Assembly (NCBI GenBank): GCA_039654915.1
Contig: CM077599.1
Span: 18,230,501 to 18,294,500 of the forward strand
Length of the DNA stretch: 64,000 nt
Source of the DNA: Aquilaria yunnanensis
Taxonomy: Eukaryota; Streptophyta; Magnoliopsida; Malvales; Thymelaeaceae
Direction of reading: 5' to 3'
The notes below the pieces were generated by a model, which was given only the letters and a program-made list of their open reading frames with translations, did not search any database and had not been told where the DNA came from. This document shows, in pieces, positions 36,647 through 48,140 of this stretch. The position numbers and the translations under genes are program-made. Each line of letters begins with the position of its first letter. Position 1 is the first letter of the stretch.

Positions 36647-38142
36647 CAGGTAAAATTCACCGGGGATCCCAATTAGCTACTTTAAGTTGTCATGACGAGT
36701 TACCTTTCCTCTATCGCGCATCTTAATCAGTTACTTTCCTTCTATTTTAGCATTAAAGCTAATGAAAAATGCTGATATGACATTAAAAAATATTAAAAAA
36801 ATTGTATAATAACACTTGTGGTCCGTTAATTTTTTCTATCAATAATTCTAAACCTTCAAAATTCTAAATCTATTATTTACATTCCTCTGCTTCATCACTA
36901 TTGCCAATTTTTTTTTGTCCAAATTCCCATTTCCTCAACCCAAAATCAACCATTGAATTTCATCAACCCAAAACTTCACGAAACTCTTCCATACCCAATT
37001 TCATGCTAATCTTTTTTGTCAATTTGCATCAGTTCCATCATTAAATAAGCCAAATTCGCAAATCATGCCGTGGTTGAAGCTGCTGAAACCTAGACCCTAG
37101 TGTATGTCGTGGTGCTAGACTTCACTCCTATTGTCTTTGCCAAGGCTGCCTCCGAGCTCATGCAATATGATTTCTAACTGTACATCTATTCAATTTTTTA
37201 GTCTTACATTCGATTTGAGGTCAATGGCATTGGCATCAGCATCAATCTCTTGCACAATTTGAGATTTGGGACTTTGTCTGAAGGTTACCTGCTAGAGCTC
37301 TGTCTCAACCTCCACTGTCAGCACCTTAAGTAGGCGCCGAAGTTCCTAAAAAGGGAGTTAGGGAGACCTGGCGAGATTCAATTTCAATCTAATGTTTGGC
37401 CGTACGGTGGAGGAGGCAAGACAATGGTGTTAGCAAAGGTGGAGGCGATGAACTTGACTTGGCCGAAGAAGAAGAGGCCAAATTAAGGTGGCAATAGGTA
37501 GATTTATTTCATGACAGCTGGGATTTAGAGGGTCTAAACTATAGACTTACACCCAATTCGTTTCAACTTTAGCCAATTGACTACAAAATGACTTTTTCTT
37601 ATTTTTACATCTTTTTTACTTGAAACTAATTTTAATTAAAAGCCAATATTATGTAGCTACAATAATCAATTAAAAATATAATTTTTATAATCTTACTAAT
37701 TTTTTATGAATTTTTCTAGTTTCAAGTCTTAAAAAAGAAAAATTCATAAAAATTTAACAACATCCTAAAAATTTACTTTCAAATTGATTATTGCATCTAC
37801 ATAACATTAACTTTCAAATGAAATTGGTTTCACGTAAAAAAGATGAAAAAGTTAAAAAAAGTCAGTTAACTTTAAACGAAACGAATTGGCCCTTAGAAAT
37901 TTAAGTCTTAAAATTGTTGATGGAAAAAGTTAAAAGGACCACAAATGTTGTTATATGATTTATTTTAATGTTTTTAATGTCACATCAATATTTTTCGTTA
38001 GGCTTAATGTTGGAATTGATGAAAAGTAGTTGATTGGGACAAGAAATAGAAGAAAATATACTTTACTAGGACAACTTGAAAATCAAGTACCCATTTAGGA
38101 CAAAAAAAAAAAAAAACTAGGTGACACATTTTAATTTTACCC
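36647..38142. mobile_element. Non-autonomous Mutator-like element, ~220-bp inverted ends
   Basis: The left end (36647 onward, AGGTAAAATTC) and the reverse complement of the right end align for ~220 bp, including AGTTACTTTCCTTCTATTTT-type, CTGATATGACATTAAAAA-type and ACACTTGTGGTCC-type blocks. Both flanks show TTTATTATT (36638-36646 and 38143-38151), a 9-bp duplication typical of the superfamily. No transposase. The interior (about 36880-37500) has no gene I recognise and is itself interrupted by a palindromic MITE. Confidence 0.82.
37549..37892. mobile_element. Palindromic MITE, copy 1 (nested)
   Basis: The two halves are long inverted repeats (CCAATTCGTTTC ... GAAACGAATTGG), able to fold along nearly their whole length. 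Related copies lie at 45017-45348 and 54121-54490. Superfamily not assigned. Confidence 0.75.
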
Positions 38143-38151
38143 TTTATTATT

Positions 38152-38626
38152 CCTGTAGCCTTTATTTGTTCAAATTGTCTACTAGTTAGAACCCCAAAAT
38201 TTAGTCAATAAGAAGCTCCAAATAACATTTTTCTCCTAAAAGAATAGTACTTTACTATCCTTCTTTGATCTTTTCAGGCTGGGTGACAAAAAACTTAATG
38301 AAAAGTAATGACTCCGTAAAAAAAATATAGGAGTAATTAAATTGCAGTATTAGTTTTACATAAAAAAATTAACGATAAAAGCAATAGATTTTATAAAATT
38401 GAAAGAAGAATAGGGTCCTTATGGTCTTTGACAAGATTTTTGTGAATACAAACGTTGGTGGTGATGATGGTGAAAGGGGCATGCTATTTTTCGGATGCAT
38501 TGACTGATGAAATAATTTCCCTCTGCTATAGGGATATATGTCACTAAAAATTAAGACACAAAATGCTTTTTCGAACGGGTGTTTTTCGATCGATGAACAA
38601 TTTTGATATGAGATACAATGGATATC
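38152..38626. other. Non-coding gap
   Basis: AT-rich, no gene or clear repeat. Confidence 0.4.
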
Positions 38627-39204
38627 ATGGACATATATCTAATTAGACATAGTAGGTAATTTTACGATTTTACCCCTAAATTTAAAACAGTTCTCCTTCT
38701 CTCATTGCCGTTCTTCGATCTTTCTCACCGTTCTTTGATCTTTCTCCTCTGCTCTTCGATCTATCTTCCTTGCTCTTCGATCTCCCTCTGTCGGCTCTCC
38801 AATCTCTGATCTCTGTTCTCCACAGGCTCGTTGATCTCCGACTTGCTTAGAGTTACTCCAATCTCCGATCTCTGTTCTTCGCTGATGATGACGACTTCGA
38901 TTCTAAGGCGTGGCCAGCCGGGAGGTGAGGCGAAGCCAGGTGCGGGGGCTAAGGCGCGGCGTTGTGAGGAGGCAAATCGGCGGGGCAGGGCGAGGCGAAG
39001 CCAGGCCTGAGAAAAGGCGAGGGCCGAGGCACGACGGTGTGAGGCGAGGGTAGAGGGGCAGCGGTGCGAAACGAAGGCTGAGGCGTGGTGGTGCAAAGCG
39101 AGGTGTGGCAGCGCGAGCGATGAGCCGGATTCTGAGCGGTAGGGAGGGCGGTCTGTGGTGGCTGCGGGTTGTGGAATAAGGGTTGCGGTGTACTTTATTT
39201 AGAT

Positions 39205-39850
39205 TATTGTTTAGACACTTTTCTATTGTACTTTAGACATTTTTAAAAATTTTTTTAGACACTTTTTTAGACATTGAATCATATACTTTTATTTGAACAT
39301 TTCTTTAAATATTTAGACCTTTTACATGTTGATTTGAACACTTTTATATATTCAGTCAGATAGTTATTTTAATTATTTCAGACATTTATTTTCTAAAGGT
39401 AAAAAATTATTCAGAAGTTATTTAGTCAGACACTTTTATATATTTCTTTATACATTTTTCAATATTTAATTAGACACTTTTACTTATTGATTTAGAGACT
39501 TTTTTTATTATATTTCAAAAATAATAAATTGTTCAGAAGTTGATTCTGTCATTTTTTGTTAAAACACTTTTACATGTTTATTTAGACATTTTACAATATT
39601 CAATCAGACACTTATTCTTATACCTTTAGACACTTTTAATTTAACATTATAATAATTCATTTTGATTTTGTTATTTTTTGTTTAGACACTTTTACATGTT
39701 TATTTAGACATTTTTTTTTATATTCAATTAGACACTTGTTCTTATAGCTTTAGACACTTTTAATTTAACATTATAATAATTTATTTTATATTACTTTGTA
39801 GACACTTCTACATACTATATTAGACACATTTACATTTTATTACAGACACT
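39205..39850 (+). repeat. Degenerate array of TTTAGACACTTTTA
   Basis: About 30 imperfect units with AT spacers. No coding potential. Confidence 0.8.
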
Positions 39851-39899
39851 TTTGTTGTTCAGAAGCAACAAAGATGTGACTTGGAGGCAACGATCGGAA

Positions 39900-40230
39900 G
39901 CAAGATTTGGAGGTGACAACGAGATCTGGCGAGAAATGCTGAGATCTGGCGAGAGATGCTGAGATTCAGCGAGTAATAACGAGAGACGACGAGATTCGGC
40001 TAGAGATCTTGACGAGTGATGACGAGATCCAGTAAGAGACGACGATCCAGCGAATGATGACGAGATCCGACGAGAGATCTCGGCGAGTGACGACGAGATC
40101 CAGTGAGAGATGACGAGGTTTGGCAGGTGGCGACAAGATCCGGCGAGAGATTTTGGTGAGTGATGACAAGATCTGACGAGAGACGATGAGATCCGGCGAG
40201 TTGCGACGAGATCCGACGAGAGCCGGAGGT
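39900..40230 (+). repeat. Degenerate array of GACGAGATCCGGCGAGAGAT
   Basis: About 12 imperfect 20-30 bp units. The apparent Ser/Leu-rich frames on the minus strand are a by-product of the repeat. Confidence 0.8.
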
Positions 40231-40475
40231 GAACAGCCGTGAGATTTGGATGCGGATGATGACTACAAGAACTGGAGATGGTGATGGTTTGTTGAAGGAT
40301 GTGGCAGCGATGGTGGCAGCGGCAACAGCGGCAGAAGTTGTGACAGAGGCAGATTTCAAGGGTGAGAGTGACTTTTGGTCAAGGGGTAAATTAGTCAATT
40401 TATTTACTGGATTATGGGTTATTTATAGGGAATTAAAGGTAGATTAGTATGTCTAATTAGACATATGTCTACAAT

Positions 40476-41294
40476 ATAATAACTATGAGAATATAAGCCT
40501 AGCACATGATTAATTAATTTCTAATCACAAACGAGTTAAGACAAATCATTTTCGATCGCTATATATATATATGTGTGTGTGTGTATACATGCATGTATGT
40601 ATGGATCACTGCTGCTGTATTAATAACTTCTCATTGAGGCAATTGTGTATTTATGTACAAAACGACAATAAATTTGGACATAACAGACTCATATATATCC
40701 TAGAGAACCAGGCTTAATAAAGAAAACTCACCATTTTCCTTAAATAACCGTGTATCAGATGAGACTCTTTCAATACCAAAAGCAATCCTCAACAAAAAAA
40801 GAAAAAGAAAAAGAAAAAGAAATTAAAGGTCGAAATTAGATTTTGAGATGAAAGGGGCATGGAGAGCATTATAAATTCCTTCAATATGAAATGCATCAAG
40901 TGTTAGGTGAATGAATTTCTTATACTAGTTATATTCCTTAAATAAAAAGTTAGGACCGTGATAGCGTGAAAAGTGAGAGATATCTATCACGCATCTGGGC
41001 CGTCCGTGATAGTGGATTTCACATAAATTTTGCAATCATTAATAACCCTGATATATGACAGATGTCTATCATCTATTATGCTTTAATTTTTTTAAAAATC
41101 GGTGGATCTCATAATAATCTAACTTGACTTGGTTGTTCATCACTATATTCTCATCTTGATAAATATATCAAGTTGATCTAGCTAATATGAAACAAGTAAT
41201 AAGTTAAATCCGTCATGTGGTTGATGGTTTGATCCTAATTACTATTACAACTATATATATAAATTATAAACCTTATGGGGACGATAATAAATGG
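40476..41294. other. Non-coding gap
   Basis: Contains a short TA/TG microsatellite near 40560-40590; no gene. Confidence 0.4.
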
Positions 41295-42779
41295 CATCCT
41301 AAAATTAAGCCTCCGAATCCACACCGACTGAAACAGCATATGAATTATGTCCAAGGGCCTGGCTGGCTAGTGCAGCACGAAATGCTTTCTCCCTTACCGC
41401 ACCAACCCTCTTGTACATTCTCAAGTACTTCTCATTCAAAACGTGCTTCAGCTCCGGTAACTTCCACTCTGTACCGGAACATGGACAGAAAACGTGCCCC
41501 AATTCTGGTATGCTTTTCAAGAAAAATGTATGTCTTAGCTTTACACATGGTATGCAAACATATGCGACCTAAATAACTGTGTATAATTGGGGTGAGCATG
41601 GTTATTTGCTGTCAAGAAAAAGTAACTCTAAATTAAGGAACTTAGGTTTACCGACGATTAGTGACAATAGAACGTTTAATAATTATTTTTGTAAAATTTT
41701 TGTCAAGTGTGTTACTAGAACTTGAAAAAGTTGGTAAAAATCTACTGATAATTTTAGCATCCAACTAAACAGTAACCCAGAAATTTTTTTTGTGCAAATG
41801 AATTATTCAATTAGCACATCGGCGTTATTTATGCAACAAAATTAGGAGCGTAACCTACCCAGTCAAGGCAGGACAGGAAAGCATATATAAATTGATTGGG
41901 GCTGGCGTTGCAAATAGGGATGACAGTAGTTAGAGTAAAATCCATAACTCATGGATACCTGACCCATGAGTTGCAGATATTTGGTAAAAATTACACTCAT
42001 CTACCTGTCACGGTTTTTGCTTTTGGCCCATGGGTAAATCCACCACACCCGTAACTTGCCACAATTTTCCTTTGTTTGTTAATAACTTAATTGTAACTTA
42101 TCAAAATAATAAACTAAAATGGAACAAATAAGTAACTTAAGTGATCAAAGTGTAATTTAACAAATATATAACGCTAAACCCTACGTTCTGCCATCGTTTG
42201 TTCTTATTTTTTACTCATCTTCTTCATTTGCTTGGTCTCTATACTAGAAACAAATTCATCTTCTATGTTTGCTCGTCTTTGTACAAAAAAAAAAAACTCA
42301 TCTTCTTCGCCCCTTCTCTTATCATTTTCTTCTTCATCCCTTCTTTCAAATTCTTTGCCCCTTATTTTCTCATCTTCTTGGCCTAATCTAAATTTATCTT
42401 GCCTTTTGAGTCTCCTTTTCTCTGGTCCACCAATCGACCATCTTGCAACCATTGAAACGTCGTCTTCCCATTGGCTGGCGACGCCGATCAAATGATTGAC
42501 GAAGAGGGAAAAATCTAGAATCAATCACCTCTGCTATCTCGTGGGTAAACCCATAGAGAGCCTGTGACCCATAGGTGGCGGGCACGGGTGTTTTTGTCTT
42601 ACCTATTCAGCCTGACGGGCAGGTGATGGGTGTGGTGGCTCCATACTCTACTGCCCCTGTTGTCATCCCTAGTTGTAGATGAGGTATTTAGCGGCGACAA
42701 CATTGATAGTCGACAGCAAGGGGATGAAGGAATTTCGAAAGCGGTGCTATATATGATATGTGATGCTCCATAGGCCACA
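41295..42779 (-). pseudogene. GT47 glycosyltransferase relic (copy E), split by a hAT element
   Basis: Three decayed pieces in the order of the intact genes. (1) About 42779-42680: a trace of the YxIEGHFI region, then FIPLLSTINVVAAKYLIYN, equivalent to HAFFLPFTVVGIVQYVYNE. (2) After the hAT insertion, 41914-41865: the line equivalent to NRSLGADHFMASCHDW, ending at a splice donor GTAGG. (3) About 41520-41295: KLPELKHVLNEKYLRMYKRV, then in another frame HFVLH, a stop, and PARPLDIIHMLFQSVWIRRL. The middle of the exostosin domain, including the CPSG motif, is missing. It is on the same strand as genes A-D and lies between B and C. Confidence 0.8.
41915..42671. mobile_element. Non-autonomous hAT element inside the GT47 relic
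   Basis: Ends TAGGGATGACAGTAG and CTGTTGTCATCCCTA. Flanked by GTTGCAAA (41907-41914) and GTTGTAGA (42672-42679), an imperfect 8-bp duplication. Removing it places the two relic pieces next to each other in the order of the intact gene. Confidence 0.82.
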
Positions 42780-42952
42780 TTACGCAAACCACCACTTAGT
42801 TATATATATTTACATAATTGCACGAATTATGAAGAGTATTATTTTTTTTAAAATTTCTAGCCCAATATTAGAGCTTTTAAGGCATAAATTTATAGTTATT
42901 TGTAGGTTTTTCCATGAATTTGAGGATAAACCTGTTCAATATACCTTTTGAT

Positions 42953-43953
42953 TAGGGGTATGCATAGAACCCGGTCAATCCGCAAAACTGCATAAACCAA
43001 TCTGCACCAAATCGATGGTATGCGATTTTATCTGATTTTGGTTATTGTCTGGGTTTAGAAATCTTAAAACCAAATATCATATGATGTAGTTGCGGTTTTT
43101 TAATGTCATAATAGGTAAAAACCGCATTGGTCCGATAAAAAAGGCACAATCCAATATAAATTAAAATTATATACCTAATTGGTTAATTCTCTCTCCATTT
43201 TAATCTCTAATTCTATCATTTAAAACTAATTTCTTAAACCCAAAATTAAAGTCTAATATTTAAATGAATGTCCAATCCATATTGATATTTATGAATATTT
43301 TGTTGATATCATTTATTTTTCATTTTCATCAAGTTTTCCGCAAAATCACCTATGTCTTTTTTTTTGTCTTCTAATGTTAATGATAACTGAAATGTTATTC
43401 TTGTCATCCTCTTTTAGGTAAGGATGAATAATTTTTTACTTTTGTTTTCCTAACTCATTCAAATATGATATATTGACATTGTTATGTTTGGCTGTTGATA
43501 ATGTTTTTGGCGTCATTGTGTAAGTATTGAGGTTTGAGAAATGAATCTTTGCTTTGACGGTCTATTGTAATAGCATGTTGTAGATAAGTAATTTCTTATT
43601 TATGTGTTTTGGTGATGCAAAACAAGCAATGAGTTTCTTATGTGTAGGATTTAGAATGATAAATTTGGCTTATTTGAGATTTGTATTTCTTATATGTGTT
43701 CGTTTTATGAACTAGATTGTATTTTTATTATGTTATTTATGTTATGCACTTGTATTAATTATTTCGATTTAGTATGATAGATTTGTGACATGAAAAAACC
43801 ATAACCGAACCGCATTTATGTTGCCCAGTTTTTTTTTTTTATTTGTAGACAAATCGGTGTGGTTACAATTTCTAAATTGTAAAACCATTTAGTATGCAGT
43901 GCGATTACGAGTTTGACCCAAACCCGTATTAACCTGCACCATGAACACCCCTA
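42953..43953. mobile_element. Non-autonomous hAT element
   Basis: Ends TAGGGGTATGCAT and ATGAACACCCCTA, flanked by CTTTTGAT (42945-42952) and CCTTTAAT (43954-43961), 6 of 8 matching. The subterminal parts carry AACCGCA and TGCGGTT strings in both orientations. No transposase. Confidence 0.72.
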
Positions 43954-43961
43954 CCTTTAAT

Positions 43962-45016
43962 GATGACTGCTAGCCAGTTCACGATTCACCTATCCCTAAC
44001 AAATGGTTTGCCCATTGAATTAAAGCTTGCAAAACGTATTATTTTCTTGAGGCCCTCACAAATTCTTGAGAAAAAATAGTCAAATATGTTCTTTATAATT
44101 AAGAATACGTTTGTCTTTTTATACTAAAGAATATTTTTGTGTCATCTCTTAAGGAATTAAATACCACGGTATAACATGTAGTATAACACTTACTGCAGGT
44201 AAGCAGTACATGCAACTTTTTATGTATATTTTGTAAAAAAAAAAAAATCACAGTATACCATAAATACCGTAAGAAACACACTACAGTATTCTATTTTTTG
44301 CAGACTTGTGTGAGATACTTTTTTGGTCATTTTACATCAAAATATCAAACATAAATATATAAAATAGTAAAATATAATTAATACACATATTTTAATATAA
44401 ATATTTAATTTTATTTTTTGGTTACTTTTTTTCCTTTACTTTTGCTTTTTTTTGGGTATTAGAAAATGTATTATTATTATTATTATTAAAGTATTTTTCT
44501 CTTGTATCAATAAATTATTTTTTTTGCTGTGTAATATTTAATTTTCTCTATATATAACATTTTCTTATGTTTTTTGTATGAAAAATATTTCTATCATATA
44601 TACTATATTTATTTATTTTTAAAAAATTATGATGAGAAAAATTAGAATGCATATAAAAATGTGTAAAAAATTATTTAATTTATGTCATCTTAAAATAATA
44701 TTTTCATATATATTTTTTTTAATGAAAATGGTAACGGTATGTGGTGTGGTATATCGTCCAGTATACCCTAAAAATATGATATGCGATATATATAACGGTA
44801 ATAGTTTTTAATTTCTTCTCTCTCTTGCTCGCAAATGATGGATAGCCGTAATTAACAGTTGGTTATTGGTATTTTCTTCTCGATCGCCTACAAAAAGTCC
44901 TCTAGCGTATTTTCAAGAAAATCATTGTTGCGAATGTGTGTTTTAGAAAATGTTGCAGGTAAGGTGTTAAATGTTGTATTTATGTAAAAGAAAAATGAGC
45001 TGGTTACAAGTCTGGG
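43962..45016. other. Non-coding AT-rich stretch
   Basis: No gene. The motifs ACCACGGTATAACATG (44163) and GGTATACCGT-like strings (near 44740) recur in inverted form and may be ends of an unrecognised element. Confidence 0.35.
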
Positions 45017-45348
45017 AGTCAATTCGTTTTAATTTAAATTGATTGATTTATTTTTACTTTTATATCTTTTTTACCTAAAATAAATTTCATTTAAAAGTTA
45101 ATATTATGTAGATACAATAATCCATTTGAAAGTAAATTGTCATGATGTTCTTAAATTTTTATGAATTTTGTTAAGGCCTTAAATAAAAAAATTTATAAAA
45201 ATTTAGTAAGATAACATAAATTGTATTTTCAATGGATTATTACAGCTATATAATATTTGATTTTAATTAAAATTAGTTCTAAGTAAGAGAGACGTAAGAA
45301 TAAAAATAAACTATTTTAGAGTCAATTAATTCAAGTTAAAATGAACTA
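45017..45348. mobile_element. Palindromic MITE, copy 2
   Basis: The same long-inverted-repeat family as 37549-37892: GTCAATTCGTTTTAATTTAA on the left, its inverse on the right, and a shared centre with ATTATGTAGATACAATAATC. Confidence 0.7.
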
Positions 45349-46915
45349 GGTGTACATTGTCATAAACAAGGACCATAGGGGGTCCTTCACAAAACTCCCA
45401 TAAAACTCAAATTCATTTTTTCCATTGAAATTAAAATTCAAAAAAAATTACATCTTGGGTTATGGATAATGAATAATGATGATCAAATAAATAAAAGACT
45501 TGTTTTAGAATTTTGTGCAATAGGCGTTAAATTAAAAAAATTACTTTTAAGTTTTGTGTAGTAAGAGTTTAAGTAAGGGTAATAAAGTAAATTAGATATT
45601 AAAAACTTTTCAAAAAGGAAATGTTTTATCATTTTTGGGACAACCAGAAAAAAAAACATGTTTCATCCTTTTGGGGACAGTGAGTATTTCATATCACTAA
45701 GCAATTTATTTTGAATTTTTTATAATTAAGTTGATGACTTATTTATTTTCTAAATAATTAAATTTATGCCATTTTACTTCAAATTTTGTAACCTCAAGGA
45801 AGTCATGGAGTGATAATATAAAAAGCGCATTGCTAATAAGGAAGATCTTGAATTTCACTATTGGCAAGCGTAAGGGCTATAAACATAGCTAGGGGTGAGC
45901 ATTATTCGGATAAAACCGAAAAAACCGAATAATCAAATTGGTTTTGGACAATTTGATTCGGGTTTTCGGTTTTTCGAGTCGGTTCGGGTAAAAACCGAAT
46001 TATATAATCGGTTATACGGTTCGGTCTCGGGTGCTATTATTGAAACCGAAAAAACCAAAGTAACCGAATTGTAAATACTAATATTTTATGAGTGCTGATT
46101 AGGGATTTACCCTAGCCCTAGGTATATAAATCAAAATTTCTCTTCTCTAGCGCAGCTGCGCAGACAACTGAGACAAGTCCTTCTCTTCTCGAGTGCGTCC
46201 CAAGCGTGATTTCGTGTCTGCCGATCACGCTCTGATGCTCGACGCCACTGATCTCTTCCCCGTTTTTTTCGTCCCGACCATGCTCCAGCTCCACTCTACT
46301 GATCTCCTCCCCTTTGATTTCGTCTGATTGTTCCATTTGTCCGAAAGCGTTGATCGCCGACGAAGACCGCCGAAATCAACTCTCCATAACTGAGCAAGTA
46401 AATTTTAGCTTGGGCGAACAAATGAGATTATCAACCATCTTCTTCATCTTCATCTTCATCTTCTTCTTCTTCAAATGTTTTACTTCCCAAACCGTGTAAG
46501 TCAAAATAAGTTGAGAGGCTTAGGTATTAGCTGATATTAGTTTGTCAACGCATGATGTTAGCATGATATTTGACTGTTCGAGCTAATGGATCTCTTTTGA
46601 GGTCACTAACGGCTTTTCCATTGTTGTTCAGTGAGAAACCCTAACTGGGTCGGCATGTAACGCTTCCAATCTGAGGCTAATCGGCTCCCATTAACTTCAG
46701 GTGAATGAGATTTACTTGCTTTGTGCATTTCGGGTAGCCAGTGATACTGAATAACTGTTAGTGGAAATGTGCGATGAAAGTGTTTGTGGAAATGTGTGAA
46801 TGACTGTCAATTTCTAATTTTGTAACCAAAATCTCCTTTGATTAATTGTAAATTTGAGGAAAGCTGATACTATATTGCTTCTATTTGATTAGCACTAAAC
46901 GTTGAACTACTAGGG

Positions 46916-47260
46916 TCTCTGCTTTTCAATCTGCCGTATGACTTGTTTATAATTTCTGAAGTATTTATCTAGAGTAACTAGACTTAAACCATACTGATAG
47001 ATCTTTTGTTTACATATGTTGCTACTTTGCAGGGTTGGGATTTGTGGACATGGGAGTTTGAAAACGGTGGACATTAGATTGTTTCGAAACAAAGATAAAA
47101 AGGTATTTGATGAATAACAGATAAATCATTTCAGAGTATTAAGTCTGTTGTCTTAGATTTTGATGTTTTCTATTAATTTTATCTGGTCTTGTTAACCTGA
47201 AATGCATTTTTATTTCTACTGAAATTTGAACCAACTAGTTTCTCATTCATGCCTGGATTA
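46916..47260 (+). repeat. Duplicated exon-containing segment, copy 1
   Basis: Matches 47760-48140 almost base for base over the exon and about 170 bp of the following intron. Length differences lie in the upstream part. Confidence 0.9.
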
Positions 47261-47759
47261 CTCGCATTGTACTTCGACACTTTATTTGCTCTATTTGGTA
47301 ATAAGTTTGGTAGGAAAATATTAGTTGGATAGATTTGTTGTCTAAACTTGATTTCCATTTTTCTTTTAGCATGATCAATTAATTAATTGAATTCATTTCT
47401 GAAGGACTCTACCAGACCCTACTTTTTTTCCGTATCGTTGGTTATCCCTACTGAACTCCATATTAGTACATCTTTTTTGGTACTTTTGTATGTTGTCATG
47501 CATGTTTGCCATCCTTGGAGTCCGCCACTTCATGGTGAATGAATTAAAATGAAAATTTGGAAGAGTTTAGGTGGTGGTCCACCACATGATACTTCTTTTA
47601 AATTTAATGGTCATGGACCACCAAGTTAATTTAAGAAGATGTTATGCATTTATTTATGTTAACTTTACAAAATATAACATGATTGTAGGGTAGAGTAAAT
47701 AATTGAAGGAATAGACATATACTACGATCCTAATGTTTATCCTCTAGGTACTTCAAAGT

Positions 47760-48140
47760 TGCTTTTCAATCTGCCTTTTTTTCCTTTTTTTTTCTCTTTT
47801 TTAATTCAGTTTATTATTTAAATAGGAGTAGCTGTATTTATCTAGAATAACTAGACTTGAACGATACTGATAAATCATTTGTTTACATATGTTGCTACTT
47901 TGCAGGGTTGGGATTTGTGGACATGGGAGTTTGAAAACGGTGGACATTAGATTATTTCGAAACAAAGATAAAAAGGTATTTGATGAATAATAGACAAATC
48001 GTTTCAGAATATTAAGTCTATTGTCTTGGATTTTGATGTTTTCCATTAATTTTATGTAGTCTTGTTAACCTGAAATGCATTTTTATTTCTACTGAAATTT
48101 GAACCAACTAGGTTTTCATTCATGCCTGGATTACTCTTAT
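47760..48140 (+). repeat. Duplicated exon-containing segment, copy 2
   Basis: Direct repeat of 46916-47260; the exon differs at very few positions. Confidence 0.9.

Larger units (their letters stand above)
38627..40475. mobile_element. Inverted-repeat element carrying low-complexity arrays
   Basis: GGACATATATCTAATTAGAC on the left and, reverse-complemented, AGACATATGTCTAATTAGAC on the right, with flanking TTTTACCCC/GGGGTAAA. The interior holds a GC-rich part (38880-39130), an array of TTTAGACACTTTTA variants (about 39205-39850) and an array of GACGAGATCCGGCGAGAGAT variants (about 39900-40230). Superfamily not known; no clean target duplication seen. Confidence 0.5.

Noticed and set aside
39966..40398. 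Ser/Leu-rich frames opposite the GACGAGATCC array
   Set aside because: They repeat with the DNA array and have no start, splice or domain support.
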